Shown here in pieces: positions 10,569-19,378 of a DNA stretch of 64,000 bases. A program made the position numbers and the translations under genes. The notes beneath the pieces are model-generated. The model saw only the letters and a list, made by a program, of their open reading frames with translations, was not told the DNA's origin and ran no database searches. Every line of letters begins with the position of its first letter. Positions within the stretch are counted from its first letter, which is position 1. The DNA is from Burkholderiaceae bacterium (GTDB taxonomy: Bacteria; Pseudomonadota; Gammaproteobacteria; Burkholderiales; Burkholderiaceae), in the NCBI GenBank assembly GCA_947462685.1, contig CANHPL010000005.1, positions 39,126 through 103,125 on the forward strand, in the 5' to 3' direction.

Positions 10569-11276
10569 ATGACTACAGAAAATATCGACCAAGCTGAAAT
10601 TGACAAATTTAGTGAACTAGCGAGCCGCTGGTGGGACAAAACGAGTGAATTCAAACCTTTACATGCAATCAACCCGCTTCGACTCAATTGGATTAAAGAA
10701 CATTGCGCTCTTCAAAATCAGCGGGTGCTTGATATTGGTTGCGGTGGGGGGATTTTGACAGAATCTTTAGCCGCTTCTGGTGCACAAGCTAAAGGTATCG
10801 ACCTTTCGAAAAAAGCTCTTCAGGTTGCAAAATTACATGCCTTAGAAACAAGTATGTCAGTAGAATATGAATTGATTAGCGCTGAAGATTTAGCTTTAAA
10901 TGAACCGGCGCAATATGATGTGATTACCTGTATGGAGATGCTCGAGCATGTACCTGACCCTAAGTCCATCGTCCAGTCCTGTGCGAAATTAGCAAAACCA
11001 GGTGCAAGCTTGTTCTTCAGCACTCTAAACCGCAATCCAAAGTCCTATGTGATGGCTATTTTAGGAGCTGAATATATCCTTAAAATGCTGCCACGTGGAA
11101 CACATGAATACACTAAGTTTATTAAACCATCGGAGTTGTCTACCTATATAAGAGAGTCTGGCTTAGAGGTGGTTGATATGATTGGTCTGCACTTTAACCC
11201 GCTGTTTGATCGATACTCTCTTGGACCAAATGTGGATGTCAATTATATGTTCGCCGTTAAAAAGCCCCTCTTGTGA
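10569..11276 (+). CDS. ubiG: Ubiquinone biosynthesis O-methyltransferase UbiG (235 aa)
   Basis: SAM-dependent methyltransferase for the two O-methylations of ubiquinone synthesis. N-terminal ELASRWWDKTSEFKPLHAINP is typical of UbiG. Motif I is LDIGCGGGILTE, and ITCMEMLEHVPDP follows in the expected place. The start MTTENIDQAEID at 10569 matches the family; the frame is open from 10536 but that N terminus is atypical. There is no strong SD. The stop overlaps the GTG of gph (GTGA), so the two are coupled. Confidence 0.94.
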   Translation: MTTENIDQAEIDKFSELASRWWDKTSEFKPLHAINPLRLNWIKEHCALQNQRVLDIGCGGGILTESLAASGAQAKGIDLSKKALQVAKLHALETSMSVEYELISAEDLALNEPAQYDVITCMEMLEHVPDPKSIVQSCAKLAKPGASLFFSTLNRNPKSYVMAILGAEYILKMLPRGTHEYTKFIKPSELSTYIRESGLEVVDMIGLHFNPLFDRYSLGPNVDVNYMFAVKKPLL

Positions 11277-11941
11277 TACGCCCACAATTTAAAAGTGTTT
11301 TTTTTGATTTAGACGGCACACTTGCCGATACTGCTCCTGATTTAGCGGCTGCAGCGAATAAGATGCTGATCGATCGTCAAATGCCCCCTCTTCCCATGGG
11401 AACGATGCGACCTTTAGCTTCTTCTGGAGCAAGAGGCATGATTGCTGCTGCTTTTGGTGTGGCGCATGACGATCCGCGCTTTGAAGCCCTCAAAGAAGAA
11501 TTCCTAAGTAATTATGAGCAAGCCATCCATGTGCACACAGAACTTTTCCCAAGTATGGAAGAACTCTTGAATTTATTGGATGAGCATCAGGTTCCTTGGG
11601 GAATTGTGACCAATAAGCATGAGCGATTTACACTGCCTTTGGTCAAAAGCTTAGGTCTTGATCAAAGAACTAATGCCATCGTGAGTGGGGATACTACACC
11701 GTTCGCGAAGCCACATCCTGCCCCGATTCTGTTGGCGGTTTCGCAAAAACAAGTAGAAGCCTCAAGCGCGGTCTATATCGGCGATGATTTAAGAGATGTG
11801 CAAGCTGGTAAAGCAGCGGGTATGAAAACTATTGCGGCCGCTTATGGTTACTGTGGGGACCATCAACCACCCCAGTCTTGGGAGGCTGATTTTATTGTTT
11901 ATCAGCCAAAAGACCTTACTAGTATCCTTTTTATCCAATAA
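11273..11941 (+). CDS. gph: HAD-family phosphoglycolate phosphatase (222 aa)
   Basis: Likely dephosphorylates 2-phosphoglycolate. HAD motifs are clear: motif I FFDLDGTLADTAPD with the nucleophile and acid Asp pair, motif II Thr in GIVTNKH, Lys in AKPHPAP, and motif IV in YIGDDLRDVQAGKAAGM. The start is GTG, four bases overlapping ubiG. ubiG-gph is the normal order in betaproteobacteria. Substrate range in this family varies, so the exact substrate is inference. Confidence 0.9.
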   Translation: MIRPQFKSVFFDLDGTLADTAPDLAAAANKMLIDRQMPPLPMGTMRPLASSGARGMIAAAFGVAHDDPRFEALKEEFLSNYEQAIHVHTELFPSMEELLNLLDEHQVPWGIVTNKHERFTLPLVKSLGLDQRTNAIVSGDTTPFAKPHPAPILLAVSQKQVEASSAVYIGDDLRDVQAGKAAGMKTIAAAYGYCGDHQPPQSWEADFIVYQPKDLTSILFIQ

Positions 11942-11979
11942 AAGTTAAAATAGTAGACCAATAATTGCAAAGCTTTCAT

Positions 11980-12338
11980 GGGACCGACTTGGTTTCGACG
12001 TGGATTGCGAAGCATGAAGGGCATACCGAGGACCCGTTATCTCGTAAATCAATGGGAATGTAATAACTGCAAACGACGAACGTTTCGCACTAGCCGCTTA
12101 ATTGCGGTTGCCCCTGAACTGATTCTCTCTTGGGTCAGGTAACGCAAGTTACATCAGGGTCATATACAAGAGATAAGACTATTTTGCGTCACGATAAATA
12201 GTTCGAAAACTTAGTGAATCGCTCATGAATAACGTGTCAGTCCGTGCTTCATAAGTTAAATCAAATGATATGACTAAGTATGTAGAACTTTATGTAGAGG
12301 ATTTGCGGACGCGGGTTCGATTCCCGCCGGTTCCACCA
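11980..12338 (+). ncRNA. ssrA: Transfer-messenger RNA (tmRNA)
   Basis: Rescues stalled ribosomes with SmpB and adds a degradation tag. The 5' end GGGACCG pairs with CGGTTCC before the terminal CCA, forming the tRNA-like acceptor stem. The 3' part carries the T-arm GGGTTCGATTCCC. The tag reading frame begins at GCA 12069 and ends at TAA 12099-12101, encoding ANDERFALAA. Its 3' end is a classic integration site, but I saw no integrase or second copy of this end in the window. Confidence 0.97.
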
Positions 12339-12372
12339 TAATAAATATTGACAGGCTTTAGAGTCAATACAT

Positions 12373-12415
12373 ATATACCTCGAAGGTTAGTGTTAAAACT
12401 TCCTTCGAGGTATAT
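12373..12415 (+). terminator. Perfect 14-bp hairpin downstream of tmRNA
   Basis: ATATACCTCGAAGG (12373-12386) and its exact reverse complement (12402-12415) enclose a 15-base loop. No T-run follows, so it is not a textbook intrinsic terminator. It may still end the ssrA transcript or be a leftover element edge. Confidence 0.45.
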
Positions 12416-12522
12416 TACCTGCAATATTAGCTACGTTTTATCGCCACGCATGGATGTGGTTGTATTGAGCTTTGCTGTGTTCAATAGCGCCGATTTTTGA
12501 CTAAGGTATTTAATCTATTGTC

Positions 12523-12552
12523 TTGACTATATAAAAGGAATTTTATTGTAAT
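12523..12552 (+). promoter_or_regulatory. Possible promoter of the PH-domain operon
   Basis: TTGACT (12523-12528) and TGTAAT (12547-12552) are spaced by 18 bases, 44 bases before the start at 12597. The region is AT-rich, so chance matches are likely. Confidence 0.35.
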
Positions 12553-12596
12553 TTTCTGATATATTATGGTTTTTATAACTTTAATCAAGGTCAAAA

Positions 12597-13013
12597 ATGG
12601 AATCTAACGAACAAACCATATGGGAAGAAAAGGCAGGTCTGAAAGATTTTTACGTTAACCCTGTTCATTGGGTCTTAACATTTTTCACCCTGGGAATATA
12701 TTTACTGATTACCTATTTAGTGAGAATTAATTCACGTTACACACTAACTAGCGAAAGACTGATCAAAGAATCAGGAATACTGTCGAAATCACGTGATGAA
12801 ATTGAGTTGTTTCGTGTAAAGGATACCGCCGTAAAAGCAACACTGTTTCAAAGATTTGTTGGCTATGGAAATATTGCTGTTGTTAGTACAGATGCATCTG
12901 GAAATTTTATATTAGAAAATCTTCCTAATGCCATGGAAAAGCGTGAGCAGATTCGAATGATGTCGAACAAATCACGTGAAGCAAATGGTGTTCGCACAAT
13001 AATTAACGAATGA
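12597..13013 (+). CDS. PH-domain (bPH2/YdbS-like) membrane protein (138 aa)
   Basis: A hydrophobic segment near residues 24-42 (VHWVLTFFTLGIYLLITYLV) is followed by a bacterial PH-like fold. Its typical elements are SRYTLTSERLIKESGILSKS and ELFRVKDTAVKATLFQRFVGYGNI. Members of this family sit at the membrane with the PH domain in the cytoplasm; their role is mostly unknown. AAGG stands six bases before the ATG. Its stop overlaps the next gene (ATGA), making a three-gene operon with two small membrane proteins. Confidence 0.75.
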   Translation: MESNEQTIWEEKAGLKDFYVNPVHWVLTFFTLGIYLLITYLVRINSRYTLTSERLIKESGILSKSRDEIELFRVKDTAVKATLFQRFVGYGNIAVVSTDASGNFILENLPNAMEKREQIRMMSNKSREANGVRTIINE

Positions 13014-13567
13014 ACTCAGCGGACAATGTAAGCGCCTTGAATACATTTAATATCTATAAAATTAATCAGCTTCTGTTTCTAGAAGCTGGTTTTGTTCATT
13101 TGAACACTATTTTATCGGGTGTATTCATTCCGCTGTTTGGTCTTTCATTCTTCTTTGTTTCAATAGCTACATATTTCGTATATTGTTTTATGGACTCAAT
13201 AATGGCCCAGTACGAGTATAAGTTTGAAGACATACATGATGTAATATCCTCTGACAGATTTCCTAAAGCTGGCAGGAACGTAATCGTTTGCTTAGGCCTG
13301 ATCGTTCTAACTATTCCCGTTTTATTGTTATATAGCCAAAATTTGCTTGCTTATCCATTCAATTCTGCTGTTTGTACCTTGCTATCAATTTTATTAGGCG
13401 GATTGGCATATGTATTCACAAATCAAAATAGTAAGAAGTTAGTAACGATATTATTCTATTCAATTATTTCCATACCTTTAGTTTTTATATCTCTTGTTGC
13501 GGGGGGAGTTTTGACGTTACCCCTACTTTTTATTTTCCTCGACATTAGAGTCTTAAATGAAGTCTAG
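13010..13567 (+). CDS. Predicted multi-pass membrane protein (185 aa), unknown family
   Basis: I do not recognise a family. Four to five hydrophobic stretches are visible, near residues 40-65, 96-112, 120-135 and 143-180, e.g. PLFGLSFFFVSIATYFVYC. The N-terminal 35 residues are moderately polar. It overlaps the PH-domain gene by four bases and the next gene by eleven, so the three are probably translated together. The PH-domain partner hints at a membrane complex, but nothing shows function. Confidence 0.6.
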   Translation: MNSADNVSALNTFNIYKINQLLFLEAGFVHLNTILSGVFIPLFGLSFFFVSIATYFVYCFMDSIMAQYEYKFEDIHDVISSDRFPKAGRNVIVCLGLIVLTIPVLLLYSQNLLAYPFNSAVCTLLSILLGGLAYVFTNQNSKKLVTILFYSIISIPLVFISLVAGGVLTLPLLFIFLDIRVLNEV

Positions 13568-13808
13568 CGTTTTAACTTTATTAGTTGCAAATATAGTTAG
13601 TGCCACTTTAATGTTGGCGCAACTACTTGATTACGAATGGTCAAGAAACACTAAATTCGTAATGGTTTCATTGGCATTCGCGCCAATAGTTATAGCTATT
13701 TACAACATCAGCGTTTATCCTCATGATGACAGGAGAGTTATGTCGTTTGGATTAAGCGCATTGTGCCTTGCTTTTTTATCTATTATCGGAACACTCGTTT
13801 TACATTAA
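13557..13808 (+). CDS. Small membrane protein (83 aa), unknown
   Basis: Three hydrophobic segments (residues 3-20, 31-50 and 62-81) with short charged turns such as YEWSRNTK and YPHDDRR. The start lies within the end of the upstream gene (11-base overlap). No family is recognised. It is the last gene of the PH-domain operon, followed by 73 bases before the next gene. Confidence 0.5.
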   Translation: MKSSVLTLLVANIVSATLMLAQLLDYEWSRNTKFVMVSLAFAPIVIAIYNISVYPHDDRRVMSFGLSALCLAFLSIIGTLVLH

Positions 13809-13881
13809 TTAAGAAACAAGTATTTATTGAATACTTTTTTATCTATAAATTTTTCGTATATAAAAATGGAAAATAATTATC

Positions 13882-14385
13882 ATGAAATATCTATTAGCAT
13901 TGATTTTATTGATATCGAATCTTACATATGCGCAAGCCATTAATGAACGGTGGCTTGGTGTTTGGCAATCAGGAGCTGCCGGTAAATTAACGGTTAGTGC
14001 AGCGAGGTTTGGTGATTGTCAATGGGTGAACAAAGTTACTACCGCACAAAAAAAATGCTTGGCATATTACAACGGGAAGATCAGCAAGAAAGAAATGGTC
14101 GCAGATTTAAATAATGATTTGAAGAATCTTTCTGGATGGTTGAAGGAAAAATTAATTACAGCAGCTGACTTCCAAAAAATGAAAGCCGCTTCAGAATCTT
14201 ATAAAAAAGTTCTCGATGATATTTCAGATGACACCTTTAGAATGGTGTTTGTTGACTATGGTGAAATGGCGAGTCCTGATGGAGGCTCTGCCTATTTCTT
14301 AGATAAAGATTTTGTCTATGAAACTTCCCATGTGGAAGGTGGTATTGGACCCGCTTTTTCGATTACTAAATACAGAAAGCAGTAA
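13882..14385 (+). CDS. Secreted protein of unknown family, paralogue of the one at 25026 (167 aa)
   Basis: A signal peptide (MKYLLALILLISNLTYAQA) precedes a mature part beginning INERWLGVWQS. It shares a domain plan with the product at 25026-25544: AIN[ED]RWLG at the mature N terminus, a C-x-WV segment followed by a second Cys (CLAYYNGKISKKE), a helical middle, DDTFRMV, and a C-terminal FVYETSHVEGGIGP. The two conserved cysteines may form a disulfide in the periplasm. Function is unknown. It may be transcribed alone after a short AT-rich gap. Confidence 0.7.
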   Translation: MKYLLALILLISNLTYAQAINERWLGVWQSGAAGKLTVSAARFGDCQWVNKVTTAQKKCLAYYNGKISKKEMVADLNNDLKNLSGWLKEKLITAADFQKMKAASESYKKVLDDISDDTFRMVFVDYGEMASPDGGSAYFLDKDFVYETSHVEGGIGPAFSITKYRKQ

Positions 14386-14442
14386 CCACATGAAACATAT
14401 TCAAAAAGTACTAAACTGATATCAGTTCATTTAGTTGACCCT

Positions 14443-14473
14443 ATTACATGCCTACGAAATCAGGGCATGTAAT
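14443..14473. repeat. 10-bp hairpin before the RidA gene
   Basis: ATTACATGCC (14443-14452) and GGCATGTAAT (14464-14473) form a perfect stem with an 11-base loop, 33 bases before the next ATG. No T-run follows, so it could be an operator, a leader structure or a weak terminator of the upstream gene. Confidence 0.35.
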
Positions 14474-14505
14474 GAAAAAATAATCAAATTAAAGGCTCGA
14501 AAAAT

Positions 14506-14892
14506 ATGCTTCAATTATTAAACCCTAAAACAATTTCGGCACCCAATGGTACGTATTCTCACGGTGTTCTTGTGACTGGAGGATCTAAATTCTTAGCTAT
14601 CTCTGGTCAGGTGGCAATTAAATCTGACGGTACTGTCCCAGACTCGTTAAATGAGCAATGTGAGGTGATATGGAAAAATATACTCGCCGTCCTTGATGAA
14701 TCTGGCATGTCCATAAAAAACTTAATTAAAATTAATTCTTATTTAACTAGCCCACAACAGATCAAAACTTTTGTAGAAATCAGAGCAAACTATCTGCAAG
14801 GTCATTGTCCAGCTTCAACGCTTATTGTAGTTTCAGCTCTAGCCGATCCAAGATTTTTGGTTGAAATTGAGGGCTATGCTTTAATAGACTAA
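14506..14892 (+). CDS. RidA/YjgF/YER057c/UK114 family protein (128 aa)
   Basis: RidA-type enamine/imine deaminases hydrolyse reactive intermediates of PLP enzymes. Features are SAPNGTYSHGVLV, FLAISGQV, and the C-terminal RANYLQGHCPASTLIVVSAL, where the Arg before the active-site loop and the final VEIEGYALI are typical. Length fits the 125-130 residue norm. Because the family also includes non-RidA subgroups, deaminase activity is probable rather than shown. It stands alone, convergent with the EamA gene. Confidence 0.85.
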   Translation: MLQLLNPKTISAPNGTYSHGVLVTGGSKFLAISGQVAIKSDGTVPDSLNEQCEVIWKNILAVLDESGMSIKNLIKINSYLTSPQQIKTFVEIRANYLQGHCPASTLIVVSALADPRFLVEIEGYALID

Positions 14893-14997
14893 TTTGATAA
14901 CTAATCAATTTATTTATCTCAAAAAAATTACCCGGTTTAGTATTTTTATTTAAGATGTACTTTTTATTCAGCAAAAGAGCATATTAAGTTAGGATCA

Positions 14998-15897
14998 TTA
15001 CTTCTTTTTTCGTAAGCCAATGGCGATCACGGCACCAACAACAATAAGTGCCCCAACGATTTGTGTGAGGGATATCTTTTGATCCAATAGTATCCATGCA
15101 AAAACAAGTGCAAAAATAGGTTCCACATTCATAATTGCAGAATTACCAACAACTCCTAGTCGTGGCAATAAGCTAAACATCATCGTAAATCCAGTGCCAT
15201 AAAGAATAGTAAGCCCGACAAGCCCCAACCAACCATTGGTCGATATGGGAAGGGTTAGACCACCTTGAAAAAAACCAACCAGAGTAGCGAGTGCGGTCAC
15301 AATGGCCAGTGTGTAGGCCGTTCTAACTAGAGAGTTAATATTGCTAGTTTTGTGTTCTGTTAATACCAATGCCAGGCCAAATGAGGCAGCGCCCAACAGG
15401 GCATAAAACACCCCTTCACCAATGGATCGCCACTGAGCTGCAGCCCCAAGGCCAGATGCTGTTCCAAATACATCAAGCGCTAGGGCTAACCCAAAAAGAA
15501 TGATTGGCATCGATTTGAGGACAAGTGGCTCAGCCTTCCGTCGATACAACATACGAGACCATAAGGCTGTCCACAAAGGGTGTGTATTAAAAGCCAGTAA
15601 TGCTAAAACAACAGGTATGAGAGAAACAGATGAATAAATACAATAACTTTGGATAGCTATCAATGTCCCAATCGTCAGAAATGTAACGCGATGCTCTTTG
15701 GATATCTTCATTGTGATGCCGCGTCTTAATAAAAGAATGCAAATAATCACCGCTGTAACGATACTTCTAAAAAATACGGCGGTCACTACATTGACGGAGT
15801 CATTAAACGCAAAACGAGCTGCGACATGGTTTGCTCCCATGAGTGCAGCGATGAGTAAAAGCATAAAAAATGCGGCAAGAGTGATCGATGACTTCAT
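14998..15897 (-). CDS. EamA-family (DMT superfamily) transporter (299 aa)
   Basis: Ten hydrophobic segments in two five-helix repeats, the drug/metabolite transporter plan. The first repeat starts LAAFFMLLLIAALMGANHVAARFAF (cut here by a polar turn). The second ends with PIFALVFAWILLDQKISLTQIVGALIVVG, the characteristic EamA terminal motif. The C-terminal LRKKK is cytoplasmic by the positive-inside rule. The substrate cannot be inferred. It is divergent from a second EamA gene at 16123, to which it is only distantly alike. Confidence 0.88.
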   Translation of the reverse strand: MKSSITLAAFFMLLLIAALMGANHVAARFAFNDSVNVVTAVFFRSIVTAVIICILLLRRGITMKISKEHRVTFLTIGTLIAIQSYCIYSSVSLIPVVLALLAFNTHPLWTALWSRMLYRRKAEPLVLKSMPIILFGLALALDVFGTASGLGAAAQWRSIGEGVFYALLGAASFGLALVLTEHKTSNINSLVRTAYTLAIVTALATLVGFFQGGLTLPISTNGWLGLVGLTILYGTGFTMMFSLLPRLGVVGNSAIMNVEPIFALVFAWILLDQKISLTQIVGALIVVGAVIAIGLRKKK

Positions 15898-16002
15898 GAA
15901 GTGTCTTTTATTGGTTTAGTTATTAGCGAAACATACTTCAGTAAATGAATCTTAGTAAATCTCCGGCATAGTATGAATAGGCTTTTAGGGTTTTATTACC
16001 TC

Positions 16003-16043
16003 GTCCCATTATAGGCTGATTAGACATTGACCTAAAATGGGAC
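16003..16043. promoter_or_regulatory. Inverted repeat between divergent EamA genes (possible operator)
   Basis: GTCCCATTATAGG (16003-16015) and CCTAAAATGGGAC (16031-16043) are inverted copies with one mismatch, separated by 15 bases. They lie in the 225-base divergent spacer, where a shared regulator could bind. The rest of the spacer shows nothing clear. Confidence 0.4.
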
Positions 16044-16122
16044 AAGTTAAAGATTTAACTTAAATTTTTAAAGTTAAATTATCATAAGCAGTAATGCATA
16101 TAACAACTAAACCATCCATTTT

Positions 16123-17040
16123 GTGACCGAAGACAGACGATCGTATTTATTTTCATTGGCACTTGCTATTACCGGATCTATCCTGTTTTCTGGTAAAGCC
16201 ATTTTAGTAAAACTTAGTTATCGATATGGCGTATCTTCTGAGGTTTTATTGGCTTTAAGAATGATTTTTGCTTTTCCGATGTTTTGGATCGTTTATTATT
16301 TTTCAAGAAATTATGAGCCAAATACAAAAATAGCGCTGAGTGATGCCATGAAATTAATGTGGTTAGGATTTAGTGGCTATTTTTTATCTAGCTACCTTGA
16401 TTTTTTAGGTCTATATTACATTTCGGCTGGTTTAGAAAGAATCGTGCTCTATCTCACGCCTGCAATTGTTATTTTGATTTCGTATTTTTTTCTTCATAAG
16501 CCCATTTCAAGACTTCAATGGATTTCAATTGTAATTGGTTACCTTGGAGTCGTTTTGGCTTTTATCGAAGACTTAGATACCAAAGGAAATAACGGCTGGC
16601 TTGGTGTTGGTTTGGTCTTTCTGAGCGCCTGTTTATATGCTAATTATTTAATTTTTTCAGGGGAGATTGTGAAGCGCGTTGGAAGTATTCGATTAGTCAC
16701 CTACGCCAGTAGTTTTTCCGCAGTTTTTAGTATGATTCAAATCACACTGACATCACCAGATCAATTATTTGAACAGCCATCAGAAGTTTATATACTTAGC
16801 TTAGTTAATGCGCTATTTTGTACGGTCTTTCCAATCTTAATAATTATGCTTTCAATCCAGCGTATAGGCTCATCCTTAACTTCTCAAGCTGGTATTTTAG
16901 GCCCCGTATCAACTCTTTTTATGGGATGGTATTTTTTACAAGAAAAAATAGGTATTTTTCAGGTATGTGGCCTAGTATTGGTCATCATTTCAGTTTGGCT
17001 CTTGATGAAGAATAAGCCACCTGAGACCCATCAAACTTAA
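16123..17040 (+). CDS. EamA-family (DMT superfamily) transporter (305 aa)
   Basis: Ten hydrophobic segments in two repeats. The first repeat ends YLTPAIVILISYFFLHKPIS and the second GPVSTLFMGWYFLQEKIGIF, both EamA hallmarks. The start is GTG at 16123, with no in-frame ATG before residue 48. It is divergent from the other EamA gene and convergent with the response regulator. The metabolite exported is unknown. Confidence 0.88.
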   Translation: MTEDRRSYLFSLALAITGSILFSGKAILVKLSYRYGVSSEVLLALRMIFAFPMFWIVYYFSRNYEPNTKIALSDAMKLMWLGFSGYFLSSYLDFLGLYYISAGLERIVLYLTPAIVILISYFFLHKPISRLQWISIVIGYLGVVLAFIEDLDTKGNNGWLGVGLVFLSACLYANYLIFSGEIVKRVGSIRLVTYASSFSAVFSMIQITLTSPDQLFEQPSEVYILSLVNALFCTVFPILIIMLSIQRIGSSLTSQAGILGPVSTLFMGWYFLQEKIGIFQVCGLVLVIISVWLLMKNKPPETHQT

Positions 17041-17078
17041 CTGGGCGAATTGAACTATTTTTAGACCAAGTTTTTAAG

Positions 17079-17122
17079 TGGCCGATTGAAGTCGAAACTT
17101 CGTCTAATGACGGCCATTTTTT
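17079..17122 (+). terminator. Probable terminator overlapping the response-regulator stop
   Basis: TGGCCG (17079-17084) pairs with CGGCCA (17111-17116) around an inner GAAGT/ACTTC stem, and six T's follow on the plus strand. The structure covers the last codons of the convergent response-regulator gene. Confidence 0.45.
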
Positions 17123-17739
17123 AAGGCGATGAGTTGCGCCAGGGAGCTTAAATTGAGCTTACGCATTACTTCAGCTTTATATTGTTTGGTAGTTGGAAGA
17201 GCAATTTGTAGCTTTTCTTGTATTTGTGCATTATTAAAACCTAGGGCAAGCAGCTCAAAAACCTCACGCTCCCTTGGGGCTAAACCTTTTAATCCCTCTT
17301 CTAAGGCAACCTGCTCTATAAAAGAGTGCATATAAGCAGCATCTTGTTCTAAGCCACGCACTATAGCGGACATGAAATGATCTCTTTCAAAGGGCTTGAT
17401 TAAAAATTCAATTGCCCCTTGCTTCATGGCAGAAATGGTTTGCGGAAGAGTACTCTCTCCACTAATAAAAATAATAGGGATTTTTCTGCCACGTTTTAAT
17501 AATTCAGATTGCAACTCCACGCCGTTCATATCTGGCATTCGCATATCCGTAATAATGACCGCAGGTGCAACCTGTATTGAAATTTTTAGAAATTCAAGTG
17601 CTGATTCAAACACATAAACTCGATAACCTAAAAACTCAAGCATACCTTTTACAGTAACGCGCATCGATTCATCATCATCAATTAAGAAGATGTGTTTTGA
17701 GGAATTTTCGATGGCGTGAGGTATCGTGTCGCGGGTCAT
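17104..17739 (-). CDS. Response regulator, FixJ/NarL type with LuxR HTH (211 aa)
   Basis: Receiver domain in about residues 15-130 followed by a LuxR-type DNA-binding domain (about 148-208). The acidic pocket is IFLIDDDES, the phospho-acceptor is Asp65 in VIITDMRMPDMNG, and the conserved Lys is Lys115 in FLIKPFE, all FixJ-like. The output domain has LAPREREVFELLALGFNNAQI and the recognition helix region TTKQYKAEVMRKL. It lies 89 bases downstream of the histidine kinase on the same strand, so the two form a pair. Targets are unknown. Confidence 0.92.
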   Translation of the reverse strand: MTRDTIPHAIENSSKHIFLIDDDESMRVTVKGMLEFLGYRVYVFESALEFLKISIQVAPAVIITDMRMPDMNGVELQSELLKRGRKIPIIFISGESTLPQTISAMKQGAIEFLIKPFERDHFMSAIVRGLEQDAAYMHSFIEQVALEEGLKGLAPREREVFELLALGFNNAQIQEKLQIALPTTKQYKAEVMRKLNLSSLAQLIALKNGRH

Positions 17740-17828
17740 AGATAAACAAAGTAATGATATGTCTCTATTATGGCAAGTCTAGCAGGAATATATATCCTAC
17801 GATAGGATGATGCTGTCATTTACCTCAA

Positions 17829-19253
17829 TTAATTTTTGAGAGTCATCGGAAAACTAAGGGTAAATGTAGCACCACCTCCTAAAGCATCTTGGTAGGTAAT
17901 TTTCCCACCAGCATTCCGCATAATATATGCGCATAACCACAATCCAACACCCATGCCATTTGATTTATCACTGCTTAATAATCCAAAAAGGTGCGGTTGT
18001 TTTTCTACAGAGACTCCAAATCCATTGTCGCTAATCTCTAAAACATATTGCGCAGCATGATAACAACCCCGCAAAGAGATCAATTTATTGGCTAAATCAG
18101 AACTATTCAACGCCTCCATGGCATTATTGATCAGATTTAAGAGTACTTGCAAAAAATGCCCCTTATTGCAGAAAATAACTTGGTCTTCGTTCAAATCTAT
18201 TTGTATTTGAATATTCTTTGAAATAAGCTCTGATTTATAGATTGCCAAGGCATTCTCCACAATCTCGTGAACTTGAATGACTTCCTGCACGCCGCCATCT
18301 TTAATAAAAATCGAGCGAAGTGATTGGACGACATCTCCAGATCGCTTAGCATCTTTTTCTAGTTGACCAACAATTTGCCCAACCAATTCAGGCTCTAACT
18401 TATTTGATTCATGAAGCATCTTCAAAAACTGAATATTGAGTAAAGATGCACCTAGGGGCTGGTTAAGCTCATGTGCAATTGAAGCAGATAGCGCTTCGGT
18501 AGATGAGGACTTGTTGGCCTTGAGTATTGAGGCAATCATCAAATCGCGCTCACTCAACAGCTTGGTCACCCGCGCACTATCCTGAAGGTTTGCGGCATTG
18601 ACTTGGGCTAATTTCTCAGCCAAAAAGCCATTAATTGAAATATAAGAAAGGACAGTAAAGGCAACCCCAAACCATCGAATCATTGTCGTAAGAAATGGCT
18701 CTGTATAGAGCGATGGTGGAGAAATAACCGTGTTTTCTAGCAGCCAGATGCGAACTACACCAAGGACTATCTCTGCACAGCAGGTGAATATAAGAAAGTC
18801 AATCTGAATATAACGCTCACGCTTGCGTACTTGGAATAATTCATACAAGATGCCGATTAAACACAATATCAAGAATGAAATAACAAACAAAACTCTGTCG
18901 TGAAAAACTCCAAACTGCCTCATGTATTCAAATACCGAACCAAAAGCCAAAAACAGTAACGGCGAGAAGATTACTATTTTTTTAACAGGCTGATCGTTTA
19001 GGGCACGACAAAATATAAAAAGGAAAAAATAGCCTGCAAAGAAAAAAGTATTGGCAAATGTCAAAAGAACGGGATTAATCGATGGGGCTGATGCAAAAAA
19101 CAAAAAAGCACCTATATTGAGGGCTAGGGCAATCAACCAATAGTTATTAGCGTTAGTTGATGTGCGCCTCCCAAAATACGGTATTGATGATACGAAAAGA
19201 CCCGTAAGCACCAAGACAAAGACTAAAAAAAGGGCTTCATTTGCATATATCAT
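17829..19253 (-). CDS. Membrane sensor histidine kinase (474 aa)
   Basis: Seven hydrophobic segments occupy about residues 5-215, then a short coiled region leads to the kinase core. The H-box is LSASIAHELNQPLGASL, a FixL-type HisKA. The N-box is NLINNAMEAL, and G-boxes are EISDNGFGVS and GMGVGLWLCAYI. No PAS or periplasmic sensor domain is visible, so sensing probably involves the membrane part. The signal is unknown. Partner of the response regulator at 17104. The divergent gene at 19379 codes for an outer-membrane protein and may be a target (inference from position). Confidence 0.9.
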   Translation of the reverse strand: MIYANEALFLVFVLVLTGLFVSSIPYFGRRTSTNANNYWLIALALNIGAFLFFASAPSINPVLLTFANTFFFAGYFFLFIFCRALNDQPVKKIVIFSPLLFLAFGSVFEYMRQFGVFHDRVLFVISFLILCLIGILYELFQVRKRERYIQIDFLIFTCCAEIVLGVVRIWLLENTVISPPSLYTEPFLTTMIRWFGVAFTVLSYISINGFLAEKLAQVNAANLQDSARVTKLLSERDLMIASILKANKSSSTEALSASIAHELNQPLGASLLNIQFLKMLHESNKLEPELVGQIVGQLEKDAKRSGDVVQSLRSIFIKDGGVQEVIQVHEIVENALAIYKSELISKNIQIQIDLNEDQVIFCNKGHFLQVLLNLINNAMEALNSSDLANKLISLRGCYHAAQYVLEISDNGFGVSVEKQPHLFGLLSSDKSNGMGVGLWLCAYIMRNAGGKITYQDALGGGATFTLSFPMTLKN

Positions 19254-19378
19254 GGGTCTAATGTTACTACTTTTACGTCTTTTCCAAGCAAAACCCCCAT
19301 TAAAAAGCTAAAATTAATCATTATAAAAAGTGAGTTATCTTAAATATCTTGTTATATGTAATGCTCACATCAAAACCA

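Noticed and set aside
11980..12338. tmRNA 3' end as attachment site of a current mobile element
   Set aside because: No integrase gene and no second copy of the 3' end were seen in the window.
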